Part shown: one piece after another, positions 1-11,550 of the stretch
How positions within the stretch are numbered: the first letter of the stretch is position 1
Layout: each line of letters opens with the position of its first letter
Assembly: GCA_943737045.1 (NCBI GenBank)
Contig: CALSFV010000291.1
Location: 1-64,000 of the forward strand
Reading direction: 5' to 3'
DNA: 64,000 bases
Source: Parapristionchus giblindavisi
Lineage: Eukaryota > Nematoda > Chromadorea > Rhabditida > Diplogasteridae
Made by a program: the position numbers and the translations under genes
Notes under the pieces: generated by a model
What the model was told of the DNA's origin: nothing
Database searches by the model: none
What the model saw: only the letters and a program-made list of their open reading frames with translations

Positions 1-103
1 ATGATAGGAAAAGGTGAGAAACATTCATAATATGGAATACTTGATCATGTTCTCACATTTGTTTTTAGTCAAGACAGCCCCTAAAGGGTGCTTCATAGAT
101 CGG

Positions 104-190
104 AAAATAATAATAAAATAAATAAATAAATAGAAAATAAATAAATATATAAATAAATAGAATAAAATAAATAGAAAATAAATAGGAAAA
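104..190. repeat. AAAT-rich simple sequence
   Basis: A run of AAATA and AAAT units with a few G interruptions. It resembles the A-rich tails of the LINE copies further on, but no retroelement body is visible next to it. Confidence 0.7.
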
Positions 191-207
191 TGGATCAACG
201 AAAACAC

Positions 208-654
208 AATGGAATCACGTCAAGATTGGCAAATAATAGAAATACCACAAGTTAATTTGAAACAGAATCTATCGCGGACAAAGAAAGCGAAGAGAGCATC
301 GCCAGATCAGCAATAATTGAAAATAAAGGAATTATTGTTGGTCTTTCGAAACCCTATTGGAACCCTGATAATGAATGTTCATTTAGCACCAGAGTGGCAA
401 CCCCAAGTGCGGTCCATGAATGATGCTTGCAACTAAAAGAACACTTGATGACAGCTTTTAACTATTTTTGGTTTTTCACATTTGGTTGCAGCCATGACCA
501 ATAACAATGATGGTGGTGGTGGAGATTTGACTGGCTGTAAATCTTCCTTCTCCTCCCTCCCCTTCCTCTCCGTTCATTCTCTTATTCTGACTTCTTCTGA
601 GTGCTTCCTTGATTAATCACCTTTCGGCTGTTGTGACGGATTAATGCAATCTAC
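208..654. other. Unassigned sequence
   Basis: No open frame of useful length, no hairpin and no similarity to the other repeat families here. It separates the AAAT tract from the large GGGAGA satellite. Confidence 0.5.
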
Positions 655-666
655 CTCTCTCTCCCT

Positions 667-1318
667 CTGTCGGTAAGGGAGAGGGAGAGGTAGAGAGAGT
701 GCGAGGTAGAGGGAGAGGGAGAGAGAGAGAGAGGGAGAGAGAGAGAGAGGGAGAGAGAGAGAGAGGGAGAGAGAGAGATGGGAGAGGGAGAGGGAGAGGG
801 AGAGGGAGAGGGAGAGGGAGAGGGAGAGGGAGAGGGAGAGGGAGAGGGAGAGGGAGAGGGAGAGGGAGAGGGAGAGGGAGAGGGAGAGGGAGAGGGAGAG
901 GGAGAGGGAGAGGGAGAGGGAGAGGGAGAGGGAGAGGGAGAGGGAGAGGGAGAGGGAGAGGGAGAGGGAGAGGGAGAGGGAGAGGGAGAGGGAGAGGGAG
1001 AGGGAGAGGGAGAGGGAGAGGGAGAGGGAGAGGGAGAGGGAGAGGGAGAGGGAGAGGGAGAGGGAGAGGGAGAGGGAGAGGGAGAGGGAGAGGGAGAGGG
1101 AGAGGGAGAGGGAGAGGGAGAGGGAGAGGGAGAGGGAGAGGGAGAGGGAGAGGGAGAGGGAGAGGGAGAGGGAGAGGGAGAGGGAGAGGGAGAGGGAGAG
1201 GGAGAGGGAGAGAGAGAGGGAGAGGGAGAGGGAGAGAGAGAGGGAGAGGGAGAGGGAGAGGGAGAGGGAGAGAGAGAGGGAGAGGGAGAGGGAGAGGGAG
1301 AGAGAGAGAGAGAGGGAG
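667..1318. repeat. Long GGGAGA hexanucleotide satellite
   Basis: About 650 bases of GA-rich repeat. The stretch from about 781 to 1211 is an uninterrupted GGGAGA tandem of about 72 perfect units; the edges are degenerate GAGAGA. It gives long meaningless open frames on both strands (Arg-Gly, Glu-Gly and Ser-Leu polymers). Purine is confined to one strand, so the tract could form triplex DNA or runs of GGG on one strand. Confidence 0.97.
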
Positions 1319-1420
1319 AAAAGTGTAAGAAAAGGTTGGCGGAACAGGGAAGATAAATGGTCAGTGTCCATTAGCCCCGAATGGAGGAAGAAGAGTTATG
1401 ATAGTGGAGAGAGAAACAAT

Positions 1421-1625
1421 CATCATTGAGGAAATTGAGAGGTAAGTAGCTGGGGGAGCAAAGATCAAAGATCATCGATCAATGAAAAACAGCGTTGATT
1501 CATCATTTTCTTATATTAATCTTCTGACGCTTCATAAATAGATGCCTGAGTCAACGCTGTTTTTCATTTATCGATGATCTTTGATCCCCCCTCCCGTTAT
1601 CTACCTCTAAATTTCCTCAATGATG
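1421..1625. repeat. Small palindromic element
   Basis: Two arms of about 80 bases in inverted orientation around a short loop. The arms carry GATCAAAGATCATCGAT and AAAAACAGCGTTGA. No second copy was seen, so it is called a solitary foldback or MITE. Confidence 0.75.
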
Positions 1626-2540
1626 TTTAGTGCGCTCGCTTGATTTTCTCCTCATTTCAGGGGAACATTGTTCACGAGGTTAGGACACATATCTGATTGT
1701 GAGAAAAAGAGAGACAAGGTGAGAGAGTGCGTAAAATGAGAGAGTCAGACAGCGAGAGATTCATTCATAGCGCAATACCAAACACTGTACAGGCAGAGCG
1801 GGCTGAAGTTTCAACTACGAGAGAGGAAAAATGCGCTGAAGAAGCTGAAAATGATTTTTTATTCTATTTTGACCTGCGGCCGCCGAGTTATGGAATTGTC
1901 ATCGCGTGAAGTGTTGGTCATATCATGCTGGTGATTATCTTATCAATCGATATACATATTTAAGCAATACAACATTATTATTACATGGAAATAATCTGAA
2001 ATTTGGCGCAAGACTTTAGCAACTTGTTCCTCCTATAATTAATAATAATAAATATTTATCTTTCAATTTGATGACAAAGTTAAAATAAAATAATTGATAG
2101 TACAAGTGATAAAATAAGAAGAAGCGAAAAGAACTGTAACAGCTAGGTCACAGTATTAAATTACGAACATAAGAGCTATATCTGTCATATAATATAGCAT
2201 TTGTCTGTCACTGTAATTGCTATTGACATCAAGATTTTTTGTCATTCCATGACAATTTCTGATTTTATTCCAACGGGGGTAGGTTTCATCCATGATTGAA
2301 AGTAATGGAACTACGCGATATTTTCGATTATTGATTCACTCCCGTAGATATTCGTTTGACATATATATTAAGGTTTCAGTTATTACAATCGATAAATTCT
2401 GCTGGTAGTCCCTATAAATTTTAAAAATGCGCAAATTTCAATCGATATTTTAATCGATACGACCAAAAGAAGAAGGGAGGTGTCTGTGCTTTGAAGGTGA
2501 TAGAAGAAATCTCGAATAAACAATTTCCAAATTCCTATTG
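1626..2540. other. Unassigned sequence with one weak ORF
   Basis: Mostly AT-rich and without recognised repeats. A 60-codon frame at 1727-1909 (+) has mixed charged composition (many Glu, Arg and Ser) and starts at a non-ATG codon. I do not recognise it and no clear splice sites surround it. Confidence 0.3.
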
Positions 2541-2542
2541 TA

Positions 2543-4399
2543 CAGTGTAGCCTAAAAGTCATGGGACGCTTTTTCATTTTTTTATAACTTTTGATCCAGA
2601 AAAGCAATCAAGTTGAACTTTTCAGCCAAAGTACAGAATTTATCAGGGAATATTACCATGATGTGTTGGTATAATTAAATTAGTTCACTGATGCGTAGTG
2701 ATGACGCTATCGAAATACACTTTTTTGAAAATTTACATTTCTTTACTGAAAGATCCTGTTCTTCTGAAACATTGTGAGAGTGGAGACCCCCACTAGGGCT
2801 GCACAGTCACACAATCCGGAATGGCTCCGACCCCGATTTCAAGCTGTGGCAGGGTTGCAACTTTGACCTAAAAAAATTATAACTCGGCTTCTAGATGTGA
2901 TAACGTTTTTGTTCTAACAAGGGAAGCACAACTGGAAACGGAAACGATTCCGAAATTTACCTATATAGGAGGATAGGGTTGGGTGGGAGATGTCCAAAAG
3001 TGGTTTCAAAAGTTGCACCGCTGATCTACTAATCGATATTTTCAATCGACATATTTTAACACGAGCGTCCAATTTTGGCCTAAAAATTTTTTCTCTTCTT
3101 TTAAAATGTTCTATTTTCATGTTAAAGCTCGGAAATGACGAAAAAAACAATGAAAATGAAGTTGGGGAACTCGCAGGATATTTTAAACGTAAATGGGTAA
3201 AGAAATATTGATTGAAAATATCGATTAGTAGATCAGCGGTGCAACTTTTGAAACGACTTTTGGACATCTCCCACCCAACCCTATCCACCTATATAAGTAA
3301 ATTTCGGAATCGTTTCCGTTTCCAGTTGTGCTTCCCTTGTAAGCTCCAAAATGATGCTAGTGGCGAGTAATGTTTTCCCCCAGATTATGGTAGTCATAGC
3401 TCGTCATTTGCCGTCAGGGCATAAACTAATTTTTTTGTAGGGAGGACCGATTTGAGACCCTACAGTTCAGAGGGCAGGTCTTTTAAAATTATGGTTACTC
3501 CGCAGGCAGCTTTGCAATGTATCAAATAAGTATTTCCCTTATTTTGATAAAGTTCCGATTCCTTTCAGACACGCAGCAAACGTTATGCTGAGGTCTACTC
3601 CGTGCGCGCTCTTGCGCTGTCTCTCTTACTGCTCTCGCCCCTGAGCCTCTATTGATGAAATCTCTTAGTTTCAAAGTACCAATACATGTTAGAGGTGTTC
3701 ACAAAAGTTTTTACACTATTGCTAAACTTTGATCTTTGATCTTTGTATTTTGATCTTTACTCGCTACAACCGAGTAGATCTCAGCATAACGTTTGCTGCG
3801 GGTCTGAAAGGAATCGGAACTAAATCAAAATAAGGGAAATTAATATATGATACATTGCAAAGCTGCTTGCGCAGGAACCATAATTTTAGAACACCCGCCT
3901 TCTGAACGGTAGGGTCTCAAAATCGGTCCTCCCCAAAAAAAATTATTTTATGCCCTGAGGGCAAATGACGAGCTACGACTACCATCTTGGGATCAACATT
4001 ACTCGCCACTAGCATCATTTTGGCGCTTAGAACGGGTCGTCATCACATCTAGAAGCCGAGTTATAAATTTTTTAGGACAAAGTTGATACCCTGCCACAGC
4101 TTGAAATAGGGGTCGGAGCCATTCCGGATTGTGTGACTGTGCAGGCCTAGTGGGGGACTCCACTCTCACAATGTTTCAGAAGAACAGGATCTTTCTCTAA
4201 AGAAATGTAAATTTTCAAAAAAGTGTATTTCGATAGCGTCATCACTACGCATCAGAGAACTAATTTAATTATACCAACACATCACGGTAATATTCCCTGA
4301 TAAATTCTGTACATTGGCTGAAAAGATCAACTTGATTGCTTTTCTGGATCAAAAGTTATAAAAAACTAAAAAGCGTCCCATGACTTTTAGGCTACACTG
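2543..4399. mobile_element. Foldback element, family A copy 1 (mariner-like TA target)
   Basis: A large palindrome whose ends read CAGTGTAGCCTAAAAGTC and its reverse complement, each flanked by TA (2541-2542 and 4400-4401). The arms match each other for about 700 bases. The same element recurs at 30888-32323 without the nested insertion. Ends starting CAGTG with a TA duplication are typical of the Tc1/mariner superfamily; no transposase is encoded, so it is a non-autonomous foldback derivative. A second foldback sits in its left half at 2918-3339. Confidence 0.88.
2918..3339. mobile_element. Foldback element, family C copy 1, nested in family A
   Basis: A 422-base palindrome with ends CAAGGGAAGCACAACTGG and the reverse, flanked by TAA on both sides (2915-2917 and 3340-3342). 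The opposite arm of the host element (rc around 4020-4035) and the copy at 31255 keep the uninterrupted site GTTCTAAG, so TAA is a true 3-base target duplication. The same CAAGGGAA ends bound the larger copy at 35107-36310. Confidence 0.88.
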
Positions 4400-4470
4400 T
4401 AAATCCAAACGGTTTTTGAACATTTATTTCGAGATATTTATCATAGGTTGCACGTTAGTTCAAAATGCAA

Positions 4471-4782
4471 TAGAGATGGGAATAGCGGGGCCAAAGAGAT
4501 GTTGAGGCGACGTTTGCCATAACTGTGGTGCGCTGTTTGGTGTGTTTTCACAAACTCATAATAATGAGACGATAGTTCATTAGTCAGACCGGCGCACCTC
4601 GGACAGGTTTAGTGGCGCGGCGGAGAGTGTGACAGAGATAATCATTTGATGCCATCTCACACGCACACCCTCTCTAATTCAGCCGACTAAACCCGCCTGG
4701 CATCCGCCTCGCCCTCTTTATAAGTTGAAGAACGTGATTCGCCCTACCTTCACTGTTGCCCCGCTATTAGAGAGGCTGAACT
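4471..4782. repeat. GC-rich inverted-repeat element
   Basis: Ends share AATAGCGGGGC in inverted orientation. Inner matches include CAGGTTTAGT against ACTAAACCCGCCTG, and GAGAGTGTGA against TCACACGCAC. It is more GC-rich than its surroundings. Probably an old MITE; only one copy was found. Confidence 0.5.
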
Positions 4783-5068
4783 AGCGAGGTTGCATTCCAC
4801 CAGTGTCTGCCAATAGCTCGGGTTAGGGCCACAGTATTCTGTTCATAGCCATTGTTCTTTGAAAGCAAGACAAGCGAGAGATCATTAATTTTGAGAGTTT
4901 ACACTTTAAGTGGTCGTTCTGGCTTACAAAAAGAAGAGAAGACTGTGGGTCTTCTCTCCAGCGCATAATATGCACTGCATATTACCCTTACCATATGCAT
5001 AGTTAGAACTGAATAGAGGGTAAACTACACCCAATCGAGTACTCATTCAGCCATATACAGTAATTAGC
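4783..5068. other. Unassigned sequence
   Basis: No open frame, RNA gene or repeat family is visible between the GC-rich hairpin and the CT-rich satellite. Confidence 0.4.
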
Positions 5069-5409
5069 CTCTCTCTAACTCTCCCTCTCTCTCTCCCTCC
5101 CCCTCTCTCTCCCTCTCCTTCTCTACCTTTCCCTCCCTCGCTCTCTCCCTCTATAAACCATGAGTGACCGGTCTCGTAGTACATTGCACTACTACTACTA
5201 CTACAAATGGCATCATCTGGTTTAATATTACTCGAGAGAGAGATACAGGGATGAATAGCCATGCCTCTTCCTATTGTGGAGAGAGGGAGAGAGGGAGAGA
5301 GAGAGGAAGAGAGAGAGAGAGGGAGAGAGGGAGGGAGAGGGAGAGAGGGAGAGAGGGAGAGAGAGAAGGAGAGATAGGGAAATAGAGAGGGAGAAAGAGA
5401 GAGAGTGAG
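5069..5409. repeat. CT-rich and GA-rich satellites in inverted orientation
   Basis: A CTCTCCC-rich tract (about 5069-5155) is followed after 120 bases, including a short (TAC)n run, by a GAGAGGG-rich tract (about 5275-5409). The two could pair as a loose hairpin. Long Leu/Ser-rich open frames here are artefacts of the satellite. Confidence 0.9.
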
Positions 5410-5700
5410 GAGACTTGTATAATCGGCCAATGGACAGTGAAATGGCTCGATGGGGGTCCTTCTGCAACCGATGGGATTATGGTCATATTCTGGAGAAATT
5501 GAGGATTTCATGATAATTGTCATTGAATGACAGACAAATCATTATCTCAATGACAAACACAATGACAGACAATTTTTTTACAACGACATGACTGATATTT
5601 GGAAAATGTAACCGTTGCTCAAGCCAAAAATGGTTCACCTGCTCGACAGTAAACCCAATCTGGTTCCCAGGAAAACACTGTTTAAAATGAAATATAACAA
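5410..5700. repeat. Dispersed repeat, family E copy 1
   Basis: About 280 bases that recur at about 20255-20535 and 22090-22360, all in the same orientation. It contains several near-repeats of CATTGAATGACAGAC and CAATGACAAA. In this copy and the third it follows directly on a GA satellite, so satellite plus repeat may move as one unit. No terminal inverted repeat was found. Confidence 0.8.
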
Positions 5701-6416
5701 AAAAAATGAAATATATATGAAATATGTCCACGTTGACTACTTAAAGGGACCGGGAAACGAAAAACAAGTTGATCTTATATAGAAGTGCTTTCAATGTTGC
5801 TCCCAAATTCATAATACACTTTAAATAATAATATTACCGTAAGGAAATATCAAAACAAATGTCATGTTGAATACCGTAGTTTGCTCCATGTTTGTTGGGG
5901 TATTTTACTAATTTACACCACGTGCAATTCACGGACGTGAACGCAACGGCTCCCTATATTTATCAATGAAATTTTCCTTTTATTATCTTTGTTTGGCTAC
6001 CGACATGATCAATTAATAAGTGAACTGCATAACAATGCGCATAATACTGATAACGTTAGAAATAATAATCTTACACAACTATCGAACAAAGAACAATAAA
6101 ACATTATAATGATATTAATTAATATTAATCATTCTCATTATCATTTTGTCACTTTCGTTTTGCTGAGCGATCAAGATGTGCTAGACTTTATGCCTAATCT
6201 CGCTGCACAACGTGCACTTTCAACATTGATTTAGATAACTATTGTTATAATATAAATGAGTTAGAGTTATGATAATCAAGTAGAGCGCCCTCCACCGGTT
6301 CTCACTCGTGGTTCATATATATGTTTCGCCCAATAACACAGTATATCTAGAATATCATCGATTCATCAACAAGAATAGGGACAACAAATGGATCAAAATG
6401 AACAATCTTCAAATCA
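5701..6416. other. Unassigned AT-rich sequence, downstream of a minus-strand exon
   Basis: No repeat family or open frame recognised. If the exon-like ORF at 6417-6569 is real, this would hold its 3' untranslated region on the minus strand. No convincing AATAAA signal was picked out. Confidence 0.3.
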
Positions 6417-6569
6417 TTAACAAGAATGTGGTACAATGTGCATAAGAATCTTGTATCCTTTTTGAATCATGTCTTCGTCACTCGAAGTCCGCTTCATTCG
6501 TCGATAATCGGACCCTCTGTGGTGCTGAATCGATTGGGACGCGCAGTAGTAGAGCAACATGCAATGAAT
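6417..6569 (-). CDS. Possible terminal coding exon, unknown product
   Basis: On the minus strand a 51-codon frame follows directly on a good splice acceptor (ATCATTGCAG) and ends in TAA. The peptide is mixed and strongly charged, with a basic-acidic segment RRMKRTSSDEDM and the end HIVPHSC. That composition differs from the low-complexity frames typical of this window. I do not recognise the family. No partner exon was found upstream, toward higher coordinates. The ATP synthase relic at 7276-7407 lies on the same strand about 700 bases upstream, but its product would not logically continue into this peptide. Confidence 0.3.
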   Translation of the reverse strand: MHCMLLYYCASQSIQHHRGSDYRRMKRTSSDEDMIQKGYKILMHIVPHSC

Positions 6570-7263
6570 CTGCAATGATTTACGTGGAATTGTATTAAAA
6601 TAAATACACATTATTACCAAATAGTGAACTACGATAATCTCTAAACAGCAATCAATATTACTTTTGAATCGAGAAATGCTTATCTAGATGTACAGGAATA
6701 CAAAAGTGCAGTCTGTCAATAGCCTATATAGCAATAGAATCGATAGTTTGTCATGATCAACGATAATCGGGAAAGTAAAAGCCAAATCAATTAAATCAAT
6801 AAGCACCTGTCAATAGAAGGGCATCCTTTCATCTTGCATCCTTTCATTCATATCCAGCATCCTTTCATTCATATCCTAGTCATCTTCATATCCACATTCT
6901 ATCCACGTAGAGCTGAAAGATTCCAATATTTGTAAGAGGTTACAAATTACGTAATACAAAACAATCAACAATTATGTTTATTTTACCATACTTGCTTAGC
7001 TTATATGTATTCAGCAAGGTCAGTAACACGTAAACTTTCTGTTTATATCTTACACTACACTATACTTACTTCTAAGACAAGTTATACCACCTTAATCTAC
7101 TGTCTAACTTCTTCACTACTTATCTTTAATAAATCTAATTATATTTTCACTTTCGCGTTATCCTTACTAACTCTACAAAAACCTACTTACTTTCCATATT
7201 CTCAATTATTCAGAATGAATATATGACATAATATATAACAAATAATCATAAATATCACAAACC
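6570..7263. other. Unassigned AT-rich sequence with a small tandem repeat
   Basis: Near 6828-6885 the unit GCATCCTTTCATTCATATCC occurs about three times, imperfectly. The remainder is AT-rich with no open frame of interest. Confidence 0.4.
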
Positions 7264-7275
7264 ATGTTCACGAAC

Positions 7276-8195
<920 letters not shown>

Positions 8196-9363
8196 TCCCT
8201 TTAATGCCACAATCCGAGCTAATTTTACTCTCGCCACACTCGCTTTCTTTGTCTACGAGAGACTGATTTCAAATAGCTCGTGGTGTGCATTTAAAAGAAC
8301 TTTAGCAAATTTTATAGTTTTTTCCTGAATAATGAAGAATACTGGTGATATACTGAATACTGGTGATATTGAAGTGCCTTCTAATATGCGAATATAAGAA
8401 AGATGTGAAACATAGAAGTAGCGTGTGCACGCCCACAGATTCAATTTATATTATAGACCGTATAACAATCACTTGTATTTATGTTGTGTACGAGAATTCC
8501 ACCAATTGAAGCCAATAGCTCGCTTAGAATCGTCTCTCCGTCGTACTCATGACGCGGCGCGACTTTTCTGCGCCCACAAAAACATTATCTATGAGGGATC
8601 TTTGAGCCATTGTAAAATAAAGTTCACAAGCAACTCTTTGCACTGAACTCCTTTTTTGGTTGTCCCCAGCGGCGCGGGAAAACTACTGCGCGTAAAGAAA
8701 AAAAATCCATTAGTGGGTGTCTGAAAAGATGAAGTTTTTTTTTGTAACATTCAGTCCACGTTCGCTGTTTAAAGCACTTCCCGAGCTAACTTGGAGCTCG
8801 ACGCTGTGACCACACTCTCTCGCTTTCATTTTTAACGAGCGAGTATTGTCAGAGCGGAGAGTAGAATTAGCTCGGATGTGCCTTTTAAAGAACTGGATAA
8901 TTTTATTATTTTTTTCCGAAATTACAATACTTAAACATTGGTTAGATACAAGTGCTAAGGATATGAGAAAGATGTGAGACATAGAAGTAGCGTGTACACC
9001 AACCGATTCAATTTATCATATTGACCGTGTAACAATAATTTGTTGGTTTTGTACAGGGAGTTCATTATCACATCATTATTTCTTCTTTAAAGGCGTATCC
9101 CAAGTTAATTTAAAACTCTCAGCTCTGGCCACAGTCTCTCGCTTTCTTTGTCTGCGAGAGAGTATTGCCAATTCGGAGAGTAAAATTAGCCTGAGCTGAG
9201 CCTTTAAAGGGACTGACACCTTTGTCAACGATCTCTTCAACGCTCTACGCTCTCTCGTTGGTGCAGAACAATGTGAGGCTATTGAGAGATGTCCCTCTAA
9301 CGCAGCTAGCCTTCGCCTATTTCATGGAACTGCCTTCGGAGTGATTGTCGTTTTGTTATATAA

Positions 9364-9394
<31 letters not shown>

Positions 9395-10204
9395 AATCAT
9401 AATACTTTATCTTATCAGCAACAGGGGAAATCTTTTTATCCACAAGGTTTTGTTATCCTATATAATAATTTCGTTATTTATTAACAGCAAGGAATACCAA
9501 GGATTGAAATAGAAACAAAAAAAACAAATAACAGAAAAAGCAAAACAAAATAAACTATAATTTTTTGTCATGGTTTTTACTTCATATTCGTCATTTTGTT
9601 ACACTTGTACAGTTAAAAATATCAGTAATCTATGCTCAGATACTATTGATATTGAAGTGCCTTCTAATATGCGAATATGAGAAAGATGTGAAACACAGAA
9701 ATAGCGTGTCCACGCCCTCAGATTCATTTTATCATATCAGGCTTTGTCAGATGGAGGATTCATCACGAACTGTTTAAAAAGAGGAAAGCTTTTTTCTCAA
9801 CTTTCAGTCCACGCTAACTACGTAAAGGCACACATTGACTAGTGACTGGCTAGTGAGCTAATATGTCACACGACGCATGTGTTTGCGAAAAATCGTCCCG
9901 ATAATGAGAAGAGTTCAGTGAAATTCACCCGGTGAATCCATTCCAAAAACATTAGGAATAGCGTTTAATAAATCTTTATCTCGATTATTATCTCAATATT
10001 CTGTGAAAATATTTTTAAAGGCACACCCCAGGCTAATTTGAAACTCTCGAGCTCTCGCAAAGCGCTCTCGTTTTCGATGTCTACGAGCGAGTGTTGCCAG
10101 AGTGTTTCAAGCATCTGGCAAATTTTACATTTTTTTCATCATAAACCCGAAAAGACATTGGTTAGCTGCAAGTGGCTACGAATATGAGAAAGATGTGAAA
10201 CATA
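8196..10204. repeat. Array of TTTAAA-hairpin units, cluster 1
   Basis: Four units, each built around a roughly 110-130 base hairpin (about 8200-8290, 8755-8890, 9088-9215, 10013-10115). Hairpin arms carry GAGCTAATTT, CTCTCCGCTCTGGCCAC and CTCTCTCGCTTTCTTTG with the inverted partners. Outer ends are TTTAAAGGCACACCCC and its complement. Between hairpins is a conserved spacer containing ATGAGAAAGATGTGAAACAT and ACGCCCACAGATTCAATT. A second TTTAAA-bounded module starting GGGACTGACACCTTTGTC lies at 9218-9300. (AAT)n is at about 9362-9397. No open frame is conserved between units. Confidence 0.85.
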
Positions 10205-10500
10205 ACCGCATCGATCGAAAAGATCGAAATGGAGGGGGGGGGGTTGGCCATGAATCGAAGTAGTTCCGCGAACACAACCGAGAATGTTACGAAGAGTGAA
10301 ATCATCGATTGAGAATAAACGGCAAGGACTGCGGAGCCATTGTTGGGGTTATAAAAACAGTAGGGTTTCGCTGTCTGGATCACTGTCCCCGAGAACCCTT
10401 TGCCCCTGGCCGAAACAGCTAGGCCGTAGAGGCCCACACTAAAAAATAAAATAAATAAAATAAAATTAAATTAAATAAAATTAAATTAAACACCACGAGC
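10205..10500 (+). repeat. Retroposon-like repeat, family F copy 1
   Basis: A unit of about 230 bases from CGATCGAAAAGATCG and a G10 tract to GGCCGTAGAGGCCCACAC, followed by an A-rich tail of AAATA and AATTA units. Other copies are at 21590-21800, 25275-25500, 39060-39304 and, inverted, 40098-40350. The A-rich 3' tail in several copies points to reverse-transcribed insertion (SINE-like or the 3' end of a LINE). Open frames shared between copies follow DNA similarity and are not evidence for a protein. Confidence 0.7.
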
Positions 10501-10980
10501 TAATTAGAATCTCCGATAGATAGATAGATAGATGAACAGAGGATTTAGAAGGGACTGGTATAGTGCTTATTAACTAAAACACACTATCTGAGAGAATTCA
10601 ACAACCGATTTTTTTCTTGGTATTGACGAAAAATGAATTTTCCGGTTTTAAGTATGATAATTATAGGCTCCATGAGTGAAGTATATTGGTACTTGGAAAT
10701 ATCTTCCAATTGAAAATTCGCACCAGGGGGGCGTTTGGTGTAGTTTGGCGACTTTTCCTAATAAGTTTATTTCGAATCCAATCGATTCGGGAGTGGGCGT
10801 AATCGACTCCTTGGCCAATTCTAAGAAACTATTGCCGAGGAGAGTTTTTCGAGCAAAGGACAACGAACGTTGGAATTGGAAAAATAATTACATTAAATTA
10901 ATTCTCACTATTTTCCCATGGCGAACTACAATTTTTTATTTGCTTAATAGCTTCTACATGTCATTACACATCTTCAATTT

Positions 10981-11550
10981 AAAAAGTATAATTTTTAAAA
11001 AATTACAAGTTTGTGAACGAATCAATTTTGTTCGCTGTATTCAATTGTGGTGAGGATAGGCGAGGTTTCCTAAAAAGTTTATTTCGAAACCAATCGATTC
11101 GTGAGTAGGCGCATTCGAATCCATGTCTAATTCTAAGAAACTATTGCTAAGGAGAGTTTTTCGATCAAAGGTCAACGAACGCTGATATTGGGAATTTTCG
11201 AAAAAAATGTTTACATTAAATTTATTCCACTATTTTCCATGGAGAATGTAAACATTTTATTGCTCAATCGCTTCTACATAGAGAGAATTATGGAAAATTG
11301 TGAGAATTAATTTAATGTAAAAATTTTTTTCGAAAATTCCCAATATCAGCGTTCGTTGACCTTTGATCGAAAAACTCTCCCTAGCAATAGTTTCTTACAA
11401 CTAGACATGGATTCGAATGTGCCTACTCCCCAATCGATTGGTTTCGAAATAAACTTTTTAGGAAACCTCGCCAATCCTCACCACAATTGAATACAGCGAA
11501 CAAAATTGATTCGTTCATAAACTTGTAATTTTTTAAAAATTATACTTTTT
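10981..11550. mobile_element. Family K palindrome, inner copy
   Basis: About 570 bases with ends AAGTATAATTTTTAAAAAAT and the inverted partner at about 11530. The centre is near 11265. The arms are diverged from the outer K arms but clearly homologous, including AAGAAACTATTGC and GAGAGTTTTTCGA. Confidence 0.75.

Noticed and set aside
613..1371. Long open frames of Ser-Leu, Arg-Gly and Glu-Gly polymers
   Set aside because: They are translations of the GGGAGA satellite in different frames and carry no coding signal.
5047..5523. A 158-codon minus-strand frame and its relatives
   Set aside because: Most of the length is CT/GA satellite; the same happens at 21699-22250.
10162..10437. 91-codon frame seen again at 39011-39310 and 39947-40390
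   Set aside because: It follows repeat F; its start differs between copies and it contains no domain.
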